In this document: positions 24,101 through 36,239 of the stretch, one piece after another
Layout: each line of letters begins with the position of its first letter
Numbering within the stretch: position 1 is the first letter of the stretch
Assembly: GCA_021442155.1 (NCBI GenBank)
Contig: CM038232.1
Span: forward strand, 64,077,436-64,141,435
Source: Cymbidium sinense
Lineage: Eukaryota; Streptophyta; Magnoliopsida; Asparagales; Orchidaceae
Direction: 5' to 3'
DNA: 64,000 bases
The notes under the pieces: generated by a model
What the model saw: the letters and a program-made list of their open reading frames with translations, nothing else
The model's database searches: none
What the model was told of the DNA's origin: nothing
Program-made: the position numbers and the translations under genes

Positions 24101-26109
24101 ATGCATGGAAAGCGAGTCATGCAAAAAGTTTATGTTTGTTTGTTTGATTTGTTTATGCAATTTACATATGCAAGTGTGAATATCCTTCTTAAGTGATAAC
24201 ATAGGAATGAATAGGAACGTATTTAAGCAAGTGTTGTGTTCTTTTAAAATGACCTATACACTTTGTAAAATCCTATTCAAAACTATGTTAACAGAGAAGA
24301 GAAGGAATGTCACATAATGCACATCTTTATATTTATACTCACATGAAAACCTATAAATAATTATAAGTAGCATACTTTCTAGTTGTGATGTTTGATTTAT
24401 ATGTTTTAAAAATAATTTTTGGATTTAATAGTGATAATAGTCATTCATATTCTTACTTTAGCCAAAACATACAATTTAACATAAAGAAAACATTTCATTT
24501 TTAATTTGATTTTTTAAAAGGCATGAATACATAATTTTCATATGACATACACAATTAGCATGTTAGGAAAGAAATAAAGTGATGAAAGCATGTAAGTTCA
24601 TTCACCCTAATTAATTCCTAAAGACAATATTATGAGATAGGATTATTTAAAGTAAATCAAATTTATTTTAGAGAGATTTTTAGTTTTGTTTGAGTTTGAT
24701 TTGAATTTAAGAAATGTGAAGAGGTTGCTGGTCCTAACCCATTTCCCACTTGTGTATGTTATTTTAGTTTAATTTTAGAATCATTAGATTGATTTTATAT
24801 TTTGTTTAGGTTAAGGTGTACATTAGGTTCATTAATTACCCCTTACCTACACCACTTTAACATATCTATTCAAATAATTATGAGCCAATGTTTGACATAA
24901 AATCACACAAAGAATTTAAATCAACAATGCACCTAGGAAAGAAAGGGTCTAATGAGATTGGCTCACAATTAGTGATTAATTAAGCTAAAAGGTTTAATTT
25001 AAGTACTTTCATAACCCTTCCCACACATGTGGTTTGGATTTTGATTTCCTTAAGCTACTTAGGTTATTGAGCACCTAAGCACCTACCAAAGATGAATTGG
25101 TTAAGTTCTGGAAAGTTTTGAAAATTTTTTCAAGTTAATTAAATAGATGATTAGTGGATTAGACCTTAATTAAGTTTAGCTTAAGAAAGGAAGGGGGTTT
25201 AAGGAATAGCTTAAGAAAATATCTCAAAATTATTTCATAAGCCTCCTGTTCACTTAAGCAAAGCTTAATTAACTTAATAAAAGGATTAAACCATTGTTCA
25301 TATATTTAATTAAGCTTAATTACATTAAGAGAGTGATTAAAGATTCATTAATTGATTTTCTTAATTGATTAATCAATAAATCCCAAGAAAATTATGGGAG
25401 GGAGAGGTCATTCCACTAAATGCATCTGAGAAATATGAAATGAATTAATGAAGTAATTAGGGAGTAATTAGGGTTATTAAGTTTCCACTACAACCAATTA
25501 AGGAAAAATCATTGTTCAAAATCAATTAAAAATAATTTTAGATTATTCCTTACTGAATTATCTTCACAATGCATTTTATTTTGTATTTTTCTAATTTTTC
25601 TATATTTAGTTATATTATTTTAAAGTTTTCATGTTTATTAGGTAATTAAATCCCTAATTATACGACTAATCCCATCGGTGCCACGTGGATCATGTGACGG
25701 GATTCATCACTTAAGTTGCCACATTTCAATGCCAAGTTGGCGGGGGTGCTATGTGCTTTCTCCTCGACCGTCTGATTAAAGATCGGACGGTCAGGATTAA
25801 GCCCAAGGTTCATAAAGGATATATCAGAGGATCCTGCGTGGCTTGATCATGTCCATCCATCCAAAATAAGCGGATGGACAGTCCATGATCTGTCACTGTG
25901 TTTGCCTATGAGTGAGGGCATCCGTCCACTCTTTAGGGCATTATCTGAGCTCGATTAAGCTTGGATTGAACTCAAACTCAACCCACTCCATCAAGAAGTA
26001 AGGGGATGAAGATCCAATGGTTAAATTCACATGACGTGAAATTTTCTTTCAAAAAGAACCAAGAAAAATCTACTCTAAGATCAGTTTTGAATAATACCTC
26101 ACCAGAGGC

Positions 26110-26130
26110 TATCACCGGTGCTCCCAACTA
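26110..26130 (-). promoter_or_regulatory. Splice-donor-like site in the LTR-3 leader
   Basis: On the sense strand the sequence reads CCTCTGGTGAGGTATTATT, a good 5' splice-site match (G|GTGAGGTA). The equivalent site of LTR-2 (8125-8145) reads CCCTGGTGAGGTAATTTTG, while the surrounding sequence has diverged. LTR-4 reads AACAAGATAAATTTT there, mostly transition changes. It lies about 380 bp downstream of the LTR-3 TATA-like box. A leader intron is my inference. Confidence 0.4.
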
Positions 26131-26501
26131 TCAAGGTAGCTTCGTCTAGTAGAGATGAAGCCCTGTTGAAGGTTTGAGGGGTTGAGGTTGAGTAGATCCT
26201 TCTATTGGCAAGATGCTTCAATTGGTTCTGTTCTTTCCTCTCCCATGCCTTGAGAACTTGGATGAAGCTTTAGATCAACTTGATTGAGTCCCTTGAGGGT
26301 GCTTGAAGGATGAATTAAGCTCTAGTTGAGTATTGGATGAGATGGAAATTCGAAGGAGCTCTCTATTTTCGGTTTAAGGGAAACCAAAAAGGGAGAAATG
26401 GAAGTAGCTCTATGAGGCTTGGAGGAGTCTGCAATTGCTTTATCTTGCTTCCTTAACTTCAATAGAGTGAGTGTGTGTACATGAAGTGAAATTAGGGGGA
26501 G

Positions 26502-26508
26502 TATATAT
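26502..26508 (-). promoter_or_regulatory. TATA-like box, LTR-3
   Basis: TATATAC on the sense strand lies inside GGGGATATATACTCCCCC. It sits about 2.1 kb from the sense start of the LTR and about 450 bp downstream of a dense TTGAC cluster. The corresponding part of LTR-4 has TATAAAG, which supports a promoter at this position. Confidence 0.45.
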
Positions 26509-26939
26509 CCCCATAGATGGATCGGATGGTCGAGCATGGAGATGCTATTTTGATCAAATTCATCTTATGCAATGGGTTGGTTAGGCCATTTGAACTTGCA
26601 CATGGTTCGGTTTGGCTAGAGGGAGATAGTGGAGGAGTGCCATATGCTGATTTTGGGTGGAGGAGTGATTTTCATGTGCTTGAAAAAGGGAGTGGTTGAT
26701 TTTAGCCTTGGGTTGGGTTTGGCTATCCCAAACCCATTGGGTCAGGTGCACCACTCTTATTAGTGTCCATGGGGTCCACTAAGACTGTGCCAAGTGGCCA
26801 TGAAGAGGATTTGACCAAATTCCAAGTGAATTTGGCCAAAAATTACCCTTTGACCTAGGGGTAAAATGGTCATTTAGCTTAATTTCAGTTTGAATATGAT
26901 TGGTATGATTGAAAAATGGGTTGGGCTAAGTTTTAATGA

Positions 26940-27310
26940 ATTTGGAATTGATTTGATGTGATTTGGCTCATGTTGACCCATTTAGGTCAAAATGGGTCAA
27001 GTTGACCAAGTGGTCAAATTGGGTCAAACTAAGGGTTGGGTCAAGTTGATATGACCATTTGAAATGTTTTGGCATCATTGATTTGGTTCAATTTGATTTC
27101 TATTTGGATTTGGTTCATTTGATTTTATTTAGGTCAAATGGGTCAAGTTGACCAATTTGATCCATTTGACCTATTTGGGTTAGGTCATGGGTTGGTTTAG
27201 GTTTCATTGGTCATATGAAATGTATTGGTATCTTTGTTTTCAATCAATTTTGGTTTAATTTGATTTTGACTCAATTTGACCTTTTAGGTAAGTTGGGGTC
27301 AAGGTCAATT
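26940..27310 (-). promoter_or_regulatory. TTGAC (W-box-like) cluster in U3 of LTR-3
   Basis: GGTCAA and TTGACC words are packed here: seven occur between about 26960 and 27050 and four more at 27131-27175. TTGACC/T is the core bound by plant WRKY factors. The cluster is directly upstream (in the sense direction) of the LTR-3 TATA-like box. LTR-1 repeats it at 60-300. Whether any factor binds is unknown. Confidence 0.4.
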
Positions 27311-28633
27311 GGGCTAGGTTGTGTCTAGTTGGCTAATTGAGGCTTTGGTCAAGTTCAACAAGTGATTTGGAATGAACTTGCCCCATTGGTTTCAATCAAT
27401 TTGGCTTAGATCAAGTTTTAACACATTTTGACTTCTTAGGTCAAGTTGGGTCAACTTGGGTCAAGCGGCCAATTGGGCTAGGTTAGGCTCAAATGATGAC
27501 TTGGTCAAGTTCAAACATTAATCATGAATGAGTTTTGATCAATGGTTTCAATTAATTTGGCCTATGGTGGATTTTAGCTAGTATGGGTTTCATTTTGGCT
27601 AAGTGTTGACTTGGTCAACCATTAGGTTTGATTTTGTTTGACCCAATTTGAGTGATTGATCATCCCACGATGATTGTTACTCACAATGTGAGGCTTAGGT
27701 GGGCTTGGTTCAATCCAATTTGGGTAGGATTAGAATTTGGCTCAAAATGGGTACTTTAGGTCAGTTTGGGTCAAGTGAGCCTAAGTGGGTCAATTGAATT
27801 GATCAAGGCTTGAATCAAGTTTGGTTGAACTTATATGGACTTATGATTGAAATATAAATCCATTTGCAAGTGGTTTGGTGTCAAATAGGTTTTGATTCAT
27901 TTGATAGTTTCAAGTTCAATGGGTTTGAATTTTGAATTTAGCTTTGATTTGATGATTGAAGATTATGTTTATATTTGGATTCATGATTGAAGGGTTGATT
28001 GAATCATGAACAAAAATCAAGAGTTTGGCTTGATTTAAATTTTATTTGGCTAAGTTCAAGAATTTGACTTGAAAGACTTAGGTTAAATTTTGGTTGAATT
28101 TGGATTTGATTTTTGAATTGATTTTGGATATTTGAATTTATATTTCATTTATATTTATGAATATAAATGGGTTCTAAGAAAACTTCTTGAATTTAATTTG
28201 ATTTGGATTTATTTAGGCTAAGTTCATAAGATAGAATCAAGTGACTTAGAAAAGATTTTTAGGATTTGGATTTCAATTATAAGCTTCAATCATTTGAAAT
28301 TGATTTGAGTTTGAGAAAATCAATTAAGTTAGAATTGATTTAAGTTTTGATGTTGATTTAATTTGGAGTTTGGAGTTGGTTTATACTTGATTTGGAGTTT
28401 TGCTTGAAGGAAGGAAGTGAGGAATTGGTTCAGGCTATATGGTAGGCAAATTTTCCTAACACCCCTAAGGCATGACTATTCCCATGGCTAACCCTTCTAA
28501 GTCTCAAGGGTTAGGTTGAGTGTTCACCTAATCACTAGAAGTATCTTAAGACTAAGCAAACTCTTAGTATCTAAGAGAAGTCTTATGTGTAAGATGGAGG
28601 GGTTGAGAGCTCATCTTAAAAATGAGGACAACA

Positions 28634-31400
28634 GGCACACAATAGATGTGGTGTGACTAACAAGGAACACCGCATGTATTGGTGTTGACCATAATGATCA
28701 ACAACATCGAACGATCATAAGCACTAACATAAACAATCTACTCCTAACCCAAGGTGTAGAAGAAACCAAGGGCTTAGTGCAATGTGACTCTACTCATGTC
28801 AAGGACATAAGAGAGTAAACGAGGAATCACTAGGGATAGAGTATATGAACCTTCCACCAGGGAAGCAAGTTCAAGTCATCCACAAGGGGATGGGAGGTTT
28901 GATTTGATTTGAGTCTCACTGGGGAGAAAAACTGATTCAATTTGTTTGATTCATTGTTTTTGATTGACTCCACTGAGGGAGAGGGTTGAATTTATTTTAG
29001 ATTTTTAGATTTTGGATTTTGAGATGGACCCTATTGGTTTGCGATGGATCACACTGAGTAGGGGCCATGGAGGCCTAGACGTAACTCAGATTTACCAATC
29101 CAAAGAAGTAGTCTACTAAACACATAGTAGGACTAACCAACTAAAGGGATGCCTTTGGTGTGCAAAAGTTATACTAGGAAGAAAGCATAGTAGACTTACA
29201 TCCTCTAGAGTAGGGACCAGTTGTTGGGGTGATCCATTGGCAAGGTAATGGATTGAACCCAACCTAAGGCTGACTATTGAGTGAATACCACTGGAGGACT
29301 TAAATCAACTCAAAGATAGTCAATATTAATTTCATTTTTTAGTTATTTTGATTGATCCCATCGGTTTACGATGGACTACACTGAGTAGAGGCCATGGGGG
29401 CCTAGAGCTACCTCAGATTTACCAATCCAAAGGGAGTAGTCTACCAACCATATAGTAGGACTATCTGACCAAAGGGGTGCCTTTCAGTTTGCAATGGTCA
29501 AGTTTGGAGGAAAGTGCGGGGACTCACATCCTCCAAAATAAGGAACCACTAGGGTGATCAATTGGCTAGGAAACAAACCAAACCTGACCTGAGGCTGACT
29601 ATTGAGTGAATGCGCTGGGGGACTTAAATCTGCTCAAAGATAGCCAAGATTAATTTTATTTTTTAGTTATTTTGGATGGATTCTATTGGTTTGCAATGGA
29701 TCATTTTGAGAAGGAGCTTATATCAGCCTAGACTTATCTCAGATTTACTGACTGAAAGGGAGTAACTTCCCGACCGATGGGAGAACTATCGACCAAAGAA
29801 GTGCCTTTCGGTTTGCAATGATCAAGTTAGGAAGAAAGTACGGAGACTCACATCTACCACTATAAAAGACCACTGGGATGATTGGTTGCTTTGGGCAATA
29901 AATCAAACCCGACCTAGGGTTGCTCATCGGTTTGCCACAGTCATGCTAGAAAGAATGCGTTGTAGTCTTACACATTCCAAAGCGGAATGATTTCCAGGGT
30001 AACCTGCTTGTGGAAAAATAGATTAAACCTGACCTAAGGGCAACTACAAAAAGAGTGCTGACCCAGGGACTTATCTCAACTCAGTAGTTAGGCAATTCCT
30101 ATAGGGAGTTTTGCTAATATTGCCCTAAAGATAGAATGCTTGCTTGGTAAAAGGGGCCCTTTAGAGGCTTGAATTCCTAATCTAGAAGCGAATAATTTGT
30201 TTGTTTATCTTGGCCCTACTGGTTTGCAAGGGATTAAATAGAGAAGGAGCTTATATCAGCCTAGACCTATCTTAGATTTACTGAACCAAGAGAGAATCTG
30301 CACATCCGTTGAACAAATTCTCTAACTACAGGGGTGGTTACCAGGAAAGGGGACAGTCCAATCCAAAAGTAACCCAGGTAGTGTCTAAATGGGGTGTGAT
30401 CTAAATAGTGCATGAGAGAGCCATTAATGGCTTATCCAAAACCGAGAAGATGACATGGCTAGTCATATATATAAGTATTTGGTGGCCAACTCGAGGCAGG
30501 ATTCACATGCCAAGAGTGTGTGTGAGTCACTGTCAGCATAGCAAACATCAACCAACCTAAGGTATCCATTAATTTGAAACAATCAGCATAGTAAGAAAGC
30601 TCGGGAACTCACATCCTCCTATAGTAAAACTGATTGCTGGGATAGCCTATCTTTGGCTCAACAAGTGCCATCCGACCGAGGGCGACTACCGAGTGAATGC
30701 CACTGGAGGACTTACATTGACTCAAATGTATTCAAGAGGAAAGAAGCCTCTAGGGGACTTATCCTAAACCTCAAATATAATCACCAAGTAAGATCATGAT
30801 GATCAGTTCAAGAAGAAAGCGCAGGGACTCACATCTTCTTAAACAAAGTCAACATGAGGTAGATTACTGGTTGGGTAGTGAAGTCTACCAAACTAACAAG
30901 GCACTCGTTGGTTTGCAATGATCAAGTAAGGAAGAAAGTGTGGGAACTCACATCTTCCAAACAAGTGACCACTAGAGTGACATCCTAAACTCGACCTAGA
31001 GCAGCTAATGAGTGAGTGCCACAGGGGCTTGCTCTGACATCAAAGTAGCCCGAGATAAAAGATTTGTGTTTATTTTTGTGCTTGTGTTAAAGAGAATAGG
31101 ATGTCTCTTGGGTTCTCTTACACCTACCCTAAATAGGCTTGGGGAATTGGATGAAATGGTGCCATGGATGGCAACCAAAATTTTCACTAAGAAAGAATGC
31201 TGCTTGGGTTCTCTTACACCTAACTCAATTGTACTAATCAAAATAGGATGCCTCTTGGGTTCTCTCACACTTATTCTAATAGCGCCAGGAGATTGTGTTT
31301 GATTATTTTTGTGTTGTGAAAGAGGGATATAATATCTCTTTGGTTCTCTTACACCTATCCTAAATACATCATGGTGGATTCACAAGACAAGCAAACAATG
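28634..31400 (-). repeat. 3' non-coding region of unit 2 with degenerate tandem repeats
   Basis: This is collinear with 10519-14160: the same entry block ('gatgtggtgtga...ggaacaccgcatgtattgg'), then 'ggtttgcaatgatcaagt...gaagaaagtgcgggactcacatc' units near 29155, 29490, 29810, 30580, 30810 and 30910. It ends with 'ggatg...cttgggttctcttacac' blocks between about 31090 and 31350. It is shorter than the unit 1 region. Most units read 'gactcacatc' and 'ggtttgcaa' where unit 1 reads 'gacttacatc' and 'ggtgtgcaa'. The open frame 31268-31005 repeats the peptide VREPKRHPIL but has no recognised domain. Confidence 0.8.
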
Positions 31401-31699
31401 CTTCAAAATAAGAGAATATTTTGATGAAATGGAATCAAATTTTATTCTTTTGTTGATAATTATTTTCAAACATATTTTATGAGTAATATTTCTTCAAATA
31501 GAGCCCATTAATTGGAAGCATCAGGTGTTCCCCTTTACAATCAATGAGTTGATAGGATCCTTCTTAGTAGGCCTTCTCTATGATATAGGCCTTCCAAAAT
31601 GGGTTCAAACTTGCCTCCCATCTTTCAATGGGCAACAATTGGTCTCCTTAAGACTAGCATAAGTTCTCCTACTTGGAAAGACCTAGGGAGAACTAGCTT

Positions 31700-32450
31700 G
31701 TTGTGAGCTTGAATCATTTTGGCCTTATAGATGAGGAGTTCTGTAGTGGCTCTCCTTCAAACCTTTGAGCTCTTCTAACAAAACTTTGCATTCTCTGGTG
31801 ATCTTGCTACCCAATGCTATCCTTAGTGATGGGAGTTAAACTTTTAGAGGTAGAATGACTTCGGACCCATAGACCAAGGAAAATAGGGTAGATTGAGTTA
31901 GAGTTTGGTATGTGGTGTGGTAGGCCCACAAGGCTTCAACTAACTACTCATTCCACTATTATTTATTGTCTTCGAGTGTATTCTTTAGTGTTTGGATGAG
32001 AGTTTTTTGAATGCTTCTACTAAGCCATTTGATCTGGAGTAGTATATAGTGGAGTATCTCCAATCTACATGTCTTACAGCAAAATTTGTTGATCTTGGTG
32101 CTTTTGAATGCTATCATTATCAAATATATTTCATCAAGGAACTCAACCTATATATATATGGTTCTGAAAAATTGAAGCACATCTTTGTGACCTCTCTGAG
32201 TGGGATTGCCTCCGCCCACTTGGAAAAGTAGTCAGTGGAAGCTAAGATAAATTGATAACCCTTGGAAGAAGGAGGATCGATAGGACCCACAATGTCGTTA
32301 CCCCCAACACTCAAATGGCCATGAGGCCAATGTAGGGTGGTTGATGTAAGACCACACTGTGTACCTGACACTGATGGCATCTCCTAGCTACATCCATTGT
32401 GTATCAAAGGCTAGTAGTATCTTGTCTATCTTTGTCTTCATCTTGACTGT
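31700..32450 (-). pseudogene. Integrase, unit 2
   Basis: The frame 32380-32120 contains 'GPIDPPSSKGYQFILASTDY' and 'FSKWAEAIPLREV', matching the core of the unit 1 integrase. The region before (32450-32380) and after (32120-31700) is recognisable only by nucleotide similarity to 15240-14400. The second Asp and the Glu of the D,D-35-E triad cannot be read in frame. Inactive. Confidence 0.75.
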
Positions 32451-32620
32451 GCTCTGTATAGACTGAATGTACCTTCGAATCCTATGGGCATCGTGTTTAT
32501 CTAAATAATGTTTGATCATCAGACATAAGGTGCCATCAACGAGAGCATAGAAGAGAGCTCTCTATTTCACCTGATGGGCTTGTGACTTTTCTTGAGGTAG
32601 TTTACTGGTGTTCAAATAAT

Positions 32621-32990
32621 CTATGAATGGTTGCCTCCAATCAAGCTCCTTGTCCATATAGGAAACAACAACCTTCCCTTCAAGAGAAATTTTCTCGATG
32701 AGTTCAACATCAATAAGGGATAGGACTTGTAGATGGTGACTACAGGGATTTGGGCCAACAGTTTTGTGGTATACTCATGGTAATGACAAAGCTTGGGTTT
32801 GAGAACCTTGTAAGATCCGATAATTTGGCTGATGACCAACTGAGAATCGCCAAAGGTGTTGATGCTCTTAACACATATTATGATGGCTAACTCTAGATCG
32901 ACAATCAAAGCCTCAAACTTGGCTTCATTGTTGGTGCAGGAATTGGAGAGATAGTATGAGAATCTCATCACATCGTGGAGTTAAGAGAAC
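32621..32990 (-). pseudogene. Second (Tat-type) RNase H domain, unit 2
   Basis: The open frame 32971-32621 shows 'SCTNNEAKFEALIVDLELA' and 'FGDSQLVISQIIGSYKV', the Glu and second Asp motifs of the extra RNase H found in Tat elements. The N-terminal 'YFDGA' part has been shifted out of frame just upstream. GDSQL is intact here, whereas unit 1 reads RDSQL. Confidence 0.8.
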
Positions 32991-33250
32991 TATTCTACCC
33001 CCTTTCCGAAGGGTAGATGGTGCTTCTCCTTTATGAAAGGAAGGCGCACCATAAAATACATCTCTGTCAACCTCCCTAAGTTCATGATTTGTTCAAGGAG
33101 ATAGTCACTAAGTGGGAATCGCAGGGTGGGTGTCTTCTAAAAATCTAGCTTGACCTTTTTGCATGAGGGTATGAATGTGATATCAAACTATGAGAGAATC
33201 ATCGACCAGCATGCCAAACATCTGGATAATATTGGCCTTATCATGAGATA

Positions 33251-33600
33251 TTATAGTGGATTGGTTTTGGAAATCAAGTTCACCTTATAAGAAAGCATAT
33301 AGTGTTGTTGCTTTTGGGATGCAAAGATCAAAGCTAGGCAATGTTTCTCAATAAGTGGGTAGTTCGCTTTAGCAAAAATCAGACGATGGTTGAGGTAGTA
33401 GAGACCACTTTCCTTCCCTTTGTCATTGGCTTGGGCCAACAGAGCATCGAGAGAGTCATCAATGCAGGAGAAAGAAGTGTGCGGATAGATCTAGCTTCTT
33501 CACCAAAAATGCTTGATATCTTCAAAGGCATGCTGGCACTTTTCATCCCACTTAAACTTGGAATTCTTTTTGACAAGTGTTGAGAATGGCTTGCATCTCC
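33251..33600 (-). pseudogene. Canonical gypsy RNase H, unit 2
   Basis: The frame 33439-33251 reads 'MAQANDKGKESGLYYLNHRL' and 'KANYPLIEKHCLALIFASQK', equivalent to 16400-16223 of unit 1. The domain is interrupted upstream by a frameshift within 33440-33580. Confidence 0.75.
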
Positions 33601-33859
33601 GTGATAGGTTGGAAATAAAGCATCTTAGATATGACAACCATCCTTAGAAAGATCTGAGTTGAGTTAAACTTTTAGGAGGTGGCATTTCTAAGATAACTTT
33701 GATCTTTTCTAGATCTATCTCTATTCCCTAGTGTTGGACAATAAACCCAAGGAATTTTCTTGAAGCTACTCCAAATGCACACTTCAGGGGATTCATTTTG
33801 AGGTTATATTATCTTAATCATTAGAAAATTACTCTCAAGTCAAAGAGATGATCTTCCTT

Positions 33860-34530
33860 TTCTTTCCTCTTTACAACTAAACTATCAATATGGCACTCAA
33901 TCGGATGATGGATGAGTTCATTGAAGATCTAAGTTATGGCTCGTTGGGATGTAGCACTAGCATTTTTAAGGCCGAAAGGCATGACCTTATAATAATAGAT
34001 TCCGATCGGGGTTTCAAAAGTTATATTTCTTTCATCCTCAGGGGCCATCTTGATTTGGTTGAAGCTAGATAACCCATCCGTGAAGGAGAAAACTACATGA
34101 TATGAGGCGATGTCCACCATTAATTCTAGTATAGAAAGAGGAAATTGATCCTTAGGACATGCCTTGTTTAAGTCCCTGAAATCGATGCAAATATGAATTT
34201 GGCCATTCTTCTTCTTAACCGGGATGATACTGGCTAACCAGGTAGGGTAATTTTCTTCCCCGATGAAACCAACATGGTTCAATTTATTGACTTCAGAAAT
34301 GACCTATTGTTTGATTTCTAATCGCATGTGCCTAGGATCTTGCTTAATAGGGTTAGCACTAGGGTCTATTACTAGTTTGTGGACTACTACGTTAGGAGAT
34401 AATCCAGATATTTCTTCATAACTCCATGCAAAGCAATCTTCAAACTTAGTCAATAGCCTAACTAAGTCATTATTTTCTTCTTCATTCAACAATGAACTGA
34501 TGTATGTCGGGCGTGGATTTTCTTCCATCC
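33860..34530 (-). pseudogene. Reverse transcriptase, unit 2 (best-preserved RT)
   Basis: The frame runs 34528-33929 with one in-frame stop at 34304. It begins with the pre-RT motifs 'RPTYISSLLN' and 'FEDCFAWSYEEISGL'. Then come 'YPTWLASIIPVKKKNGQI', 'CIDFRDLNKACPKDQFPL', 'VVFSFTDGLSSFNQIKMA' and 'YYYKVMPFGLKNASAT', the full finger-palm series of Ty3/gypsy RT. The catalytic box, beyond a second stop at about 33926, reads 'HIDSLVVK' where YVDD is expected, so both catalytic-box Asp positions are affected. Inactive. Confidence 0.85.
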
Positions 34531-35440
34531 TGAAGTTGATTTCTTTAAGCTTGTAGTTGTTGAATGGATCTCCTCTTCAAATTCTGGTGGTGCATCTTTG
34601 ATTTGGAGATCATCTAGATCATCTGAAGTTTCTAAACACACATCCTTATAAGTATTAATTTGATGTGAAAAGAACTTATCAGACTTCCGATGGTTGGTGA
34701 CAACTAAGCAATAATCATCATCATCGACTGGATCCACTGTACTGAATCATAGTCCTTATCTTGATTGTGCATCCCAACTTTTGTTATTCCATAACTTTTC
34801 GAAGCACTCTGACCTGTGCTTGGACCATTAATAAGGAATTAAATCCTTCTTTGCAAGATTAAGAACACAAAGAGAATACCAATCAAAAGGCAATTCCATT
34901 AATTCTTTATCTGGAATATCCTCAAGTCCAACATCAAGTTCTGGACTTGAGGATGATGATTCCAAAAAGAATCTCTTCAGTTTGACATCTTTGGAAGACT
35001 GAGGGGCTTCCTTAACTACTAAACCTTCAACTTTTTGAGATGAAAGTGAGATTAGAGCTAAGGTTCCTAACTGCTACCTGATAGTTTTACATATATTTGA
35101 TTCGAATACTTTCATGCTTTGTCTGGAGGCTTGGTCAACCAGGGGGTCTTCCACTAAACCTTCACTGTTCGGCTCGAGTGTCACCTTCAATGAAACTAGC
35201 TGAGAGGAGTTGGCTGGTACTAATCACATTAGAGTCGTCCTCTGAGCTGGATTCCAAGTCTATGTGAATAGTAGGGGTACTGTGAACTCATAACCCCTGT
35301 TCGATGGCCAACCAGGGGTCTTCCACCTCTAACTGCCTCATTTACGCCCCTGCACAGTGGAGTAGTCATCCTCCCCATATGTCCATATGATGGGATGAAC
35401 TGTGGGTGGAATGTGATATGCGACTCCACTTCTTCCTTAA
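34486..35440 (-). pseudogene. Protease-RT linker, unit 2
   Basis: This covers open pieces 34737-34486 ('DDLDDLQIKDAPPEFEEE') and 35429-35229 ('ITFHPQFIPSYGHMGRMT'). Both have counterparts in unit 1 (17685-17443 and about 18380-18310). No catalytic motif is present. The acidic DDLDDLQ element is common to both units. Confidence 0.6.
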
Positions 35441-35520
35441 TTTCCTTTTCTTATTCACTTGGACTTTCATTTTTCTTTTCCTTTTCTTTTACTTTTCTTT
35501 TCTTCTTTTTCTTTTGCATT
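35440..35520. repeat. Pyrimidine tract in pol, unit 2
   Basis: It is equivalent to 18424-18522: TTTCTTTT words on plus, encoding a Lys-rich run on the sense strand between protease and RT. Confidence 0.65.
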
Positions 35521-35559
35521 TGAATTTGAATTTTGACCAAGTTCATGAGAAAAGGTGTT

Positions 35560-35990
35560 TTGAGGAAGATAGTAGGTCGCATCTATATCTCAACCCCTTT
35601 GATTAAAAATGGCTTTTCATCTCCTTTGACATAGTACTCAATCCCATCCTTCCTGAACTTGATGTAATGAAAGAGGGAGGATGGAATCATTATGTTCTGA
35701 TGTATCCAAGGCCTATTGAGCAAAGCGATAAAAAAGTATTGAATCAATGATATAAAACTTGGCTTCAATCTTTCAGTCACCTATCTCCAAAGGTAACACT
35801 ATGGAACCTAAAGCCCTCTCTCCTTGTTCATTGAATCCTCTCAACATCATCCATCTCCCGAGTGTGGAGATGTCGATCCTCAAATAGGCAGTCTTTAGAC
35901 TCATAATGTTTATCGATGCACTGGTCGATGAGAACTATAAAGTCATGTTTTGTAATGTAGAGGGGATGGTTATGCTCCATGTCCCCCAGA
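35560..35990 (-). pseudogene. Aspartic protease, unit 2
   Basis: The catalytic segment at about 35940-35890 reads VLIDQ followed by 'SINIMSLKTA' after a frame change; Gln stands where Gly is expected. The C-terminal part is open at 35780-35583 with 'NRPWIHQNIMIPSS' and 'GIEYYVKGDEKPFLIKG'. Both gypsy units have thus lost the Gly after the catalytic Asp, by different changes. Confidence 0.7.
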
Positions 35991-36239
35991 AGTAGGTCTT
36001 CATCTGTGAAAGTAATTCCCTGAGCTTCTCTGGAATAATGTGCTTCCTCTCTAATAGCGGTTAGCTGAGCTAAGCATATCTCTAGATCAAGAGAGCCTAG
36101 ATTAGTGATTCCCTCATCTCTTTGAATAAGATAAGGGCATCGTATATTCTTAGCTTAGATGACAACTTTCTTAGGTGAGAGAGGACATTGTAGTTCACCT
36201 TAGGCTGATCCTCCATAAGCATATCTAAGGGTGGAGCAT

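Larger units (their letters stand above)
21325..28633 (-). mobile_element. LTR-3, shared between unit 1 (5' LTR) and unit 2 (3' LTR)
   Basis: The left terminus is placed at 'tataacactttgttggga' by comparison with TGTGGTGTTTT at 62861 and the inverted TATGGTGTTT at the right end of LTR-4. The right terminus is ...gacaACA at 28633. Length is about 7.3 kb. To its left lies unit 1 (gag first, so this is a 5' LTR). To its right lies the 3' non-coding region of unit 2 (so it is also a 3' LTR). It lacks about 2 kb of the TTGATTTAATT tract found in LTR-2 and LTR-4. Promoter-like and leader features are listed separately. Confidence 0.85.
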
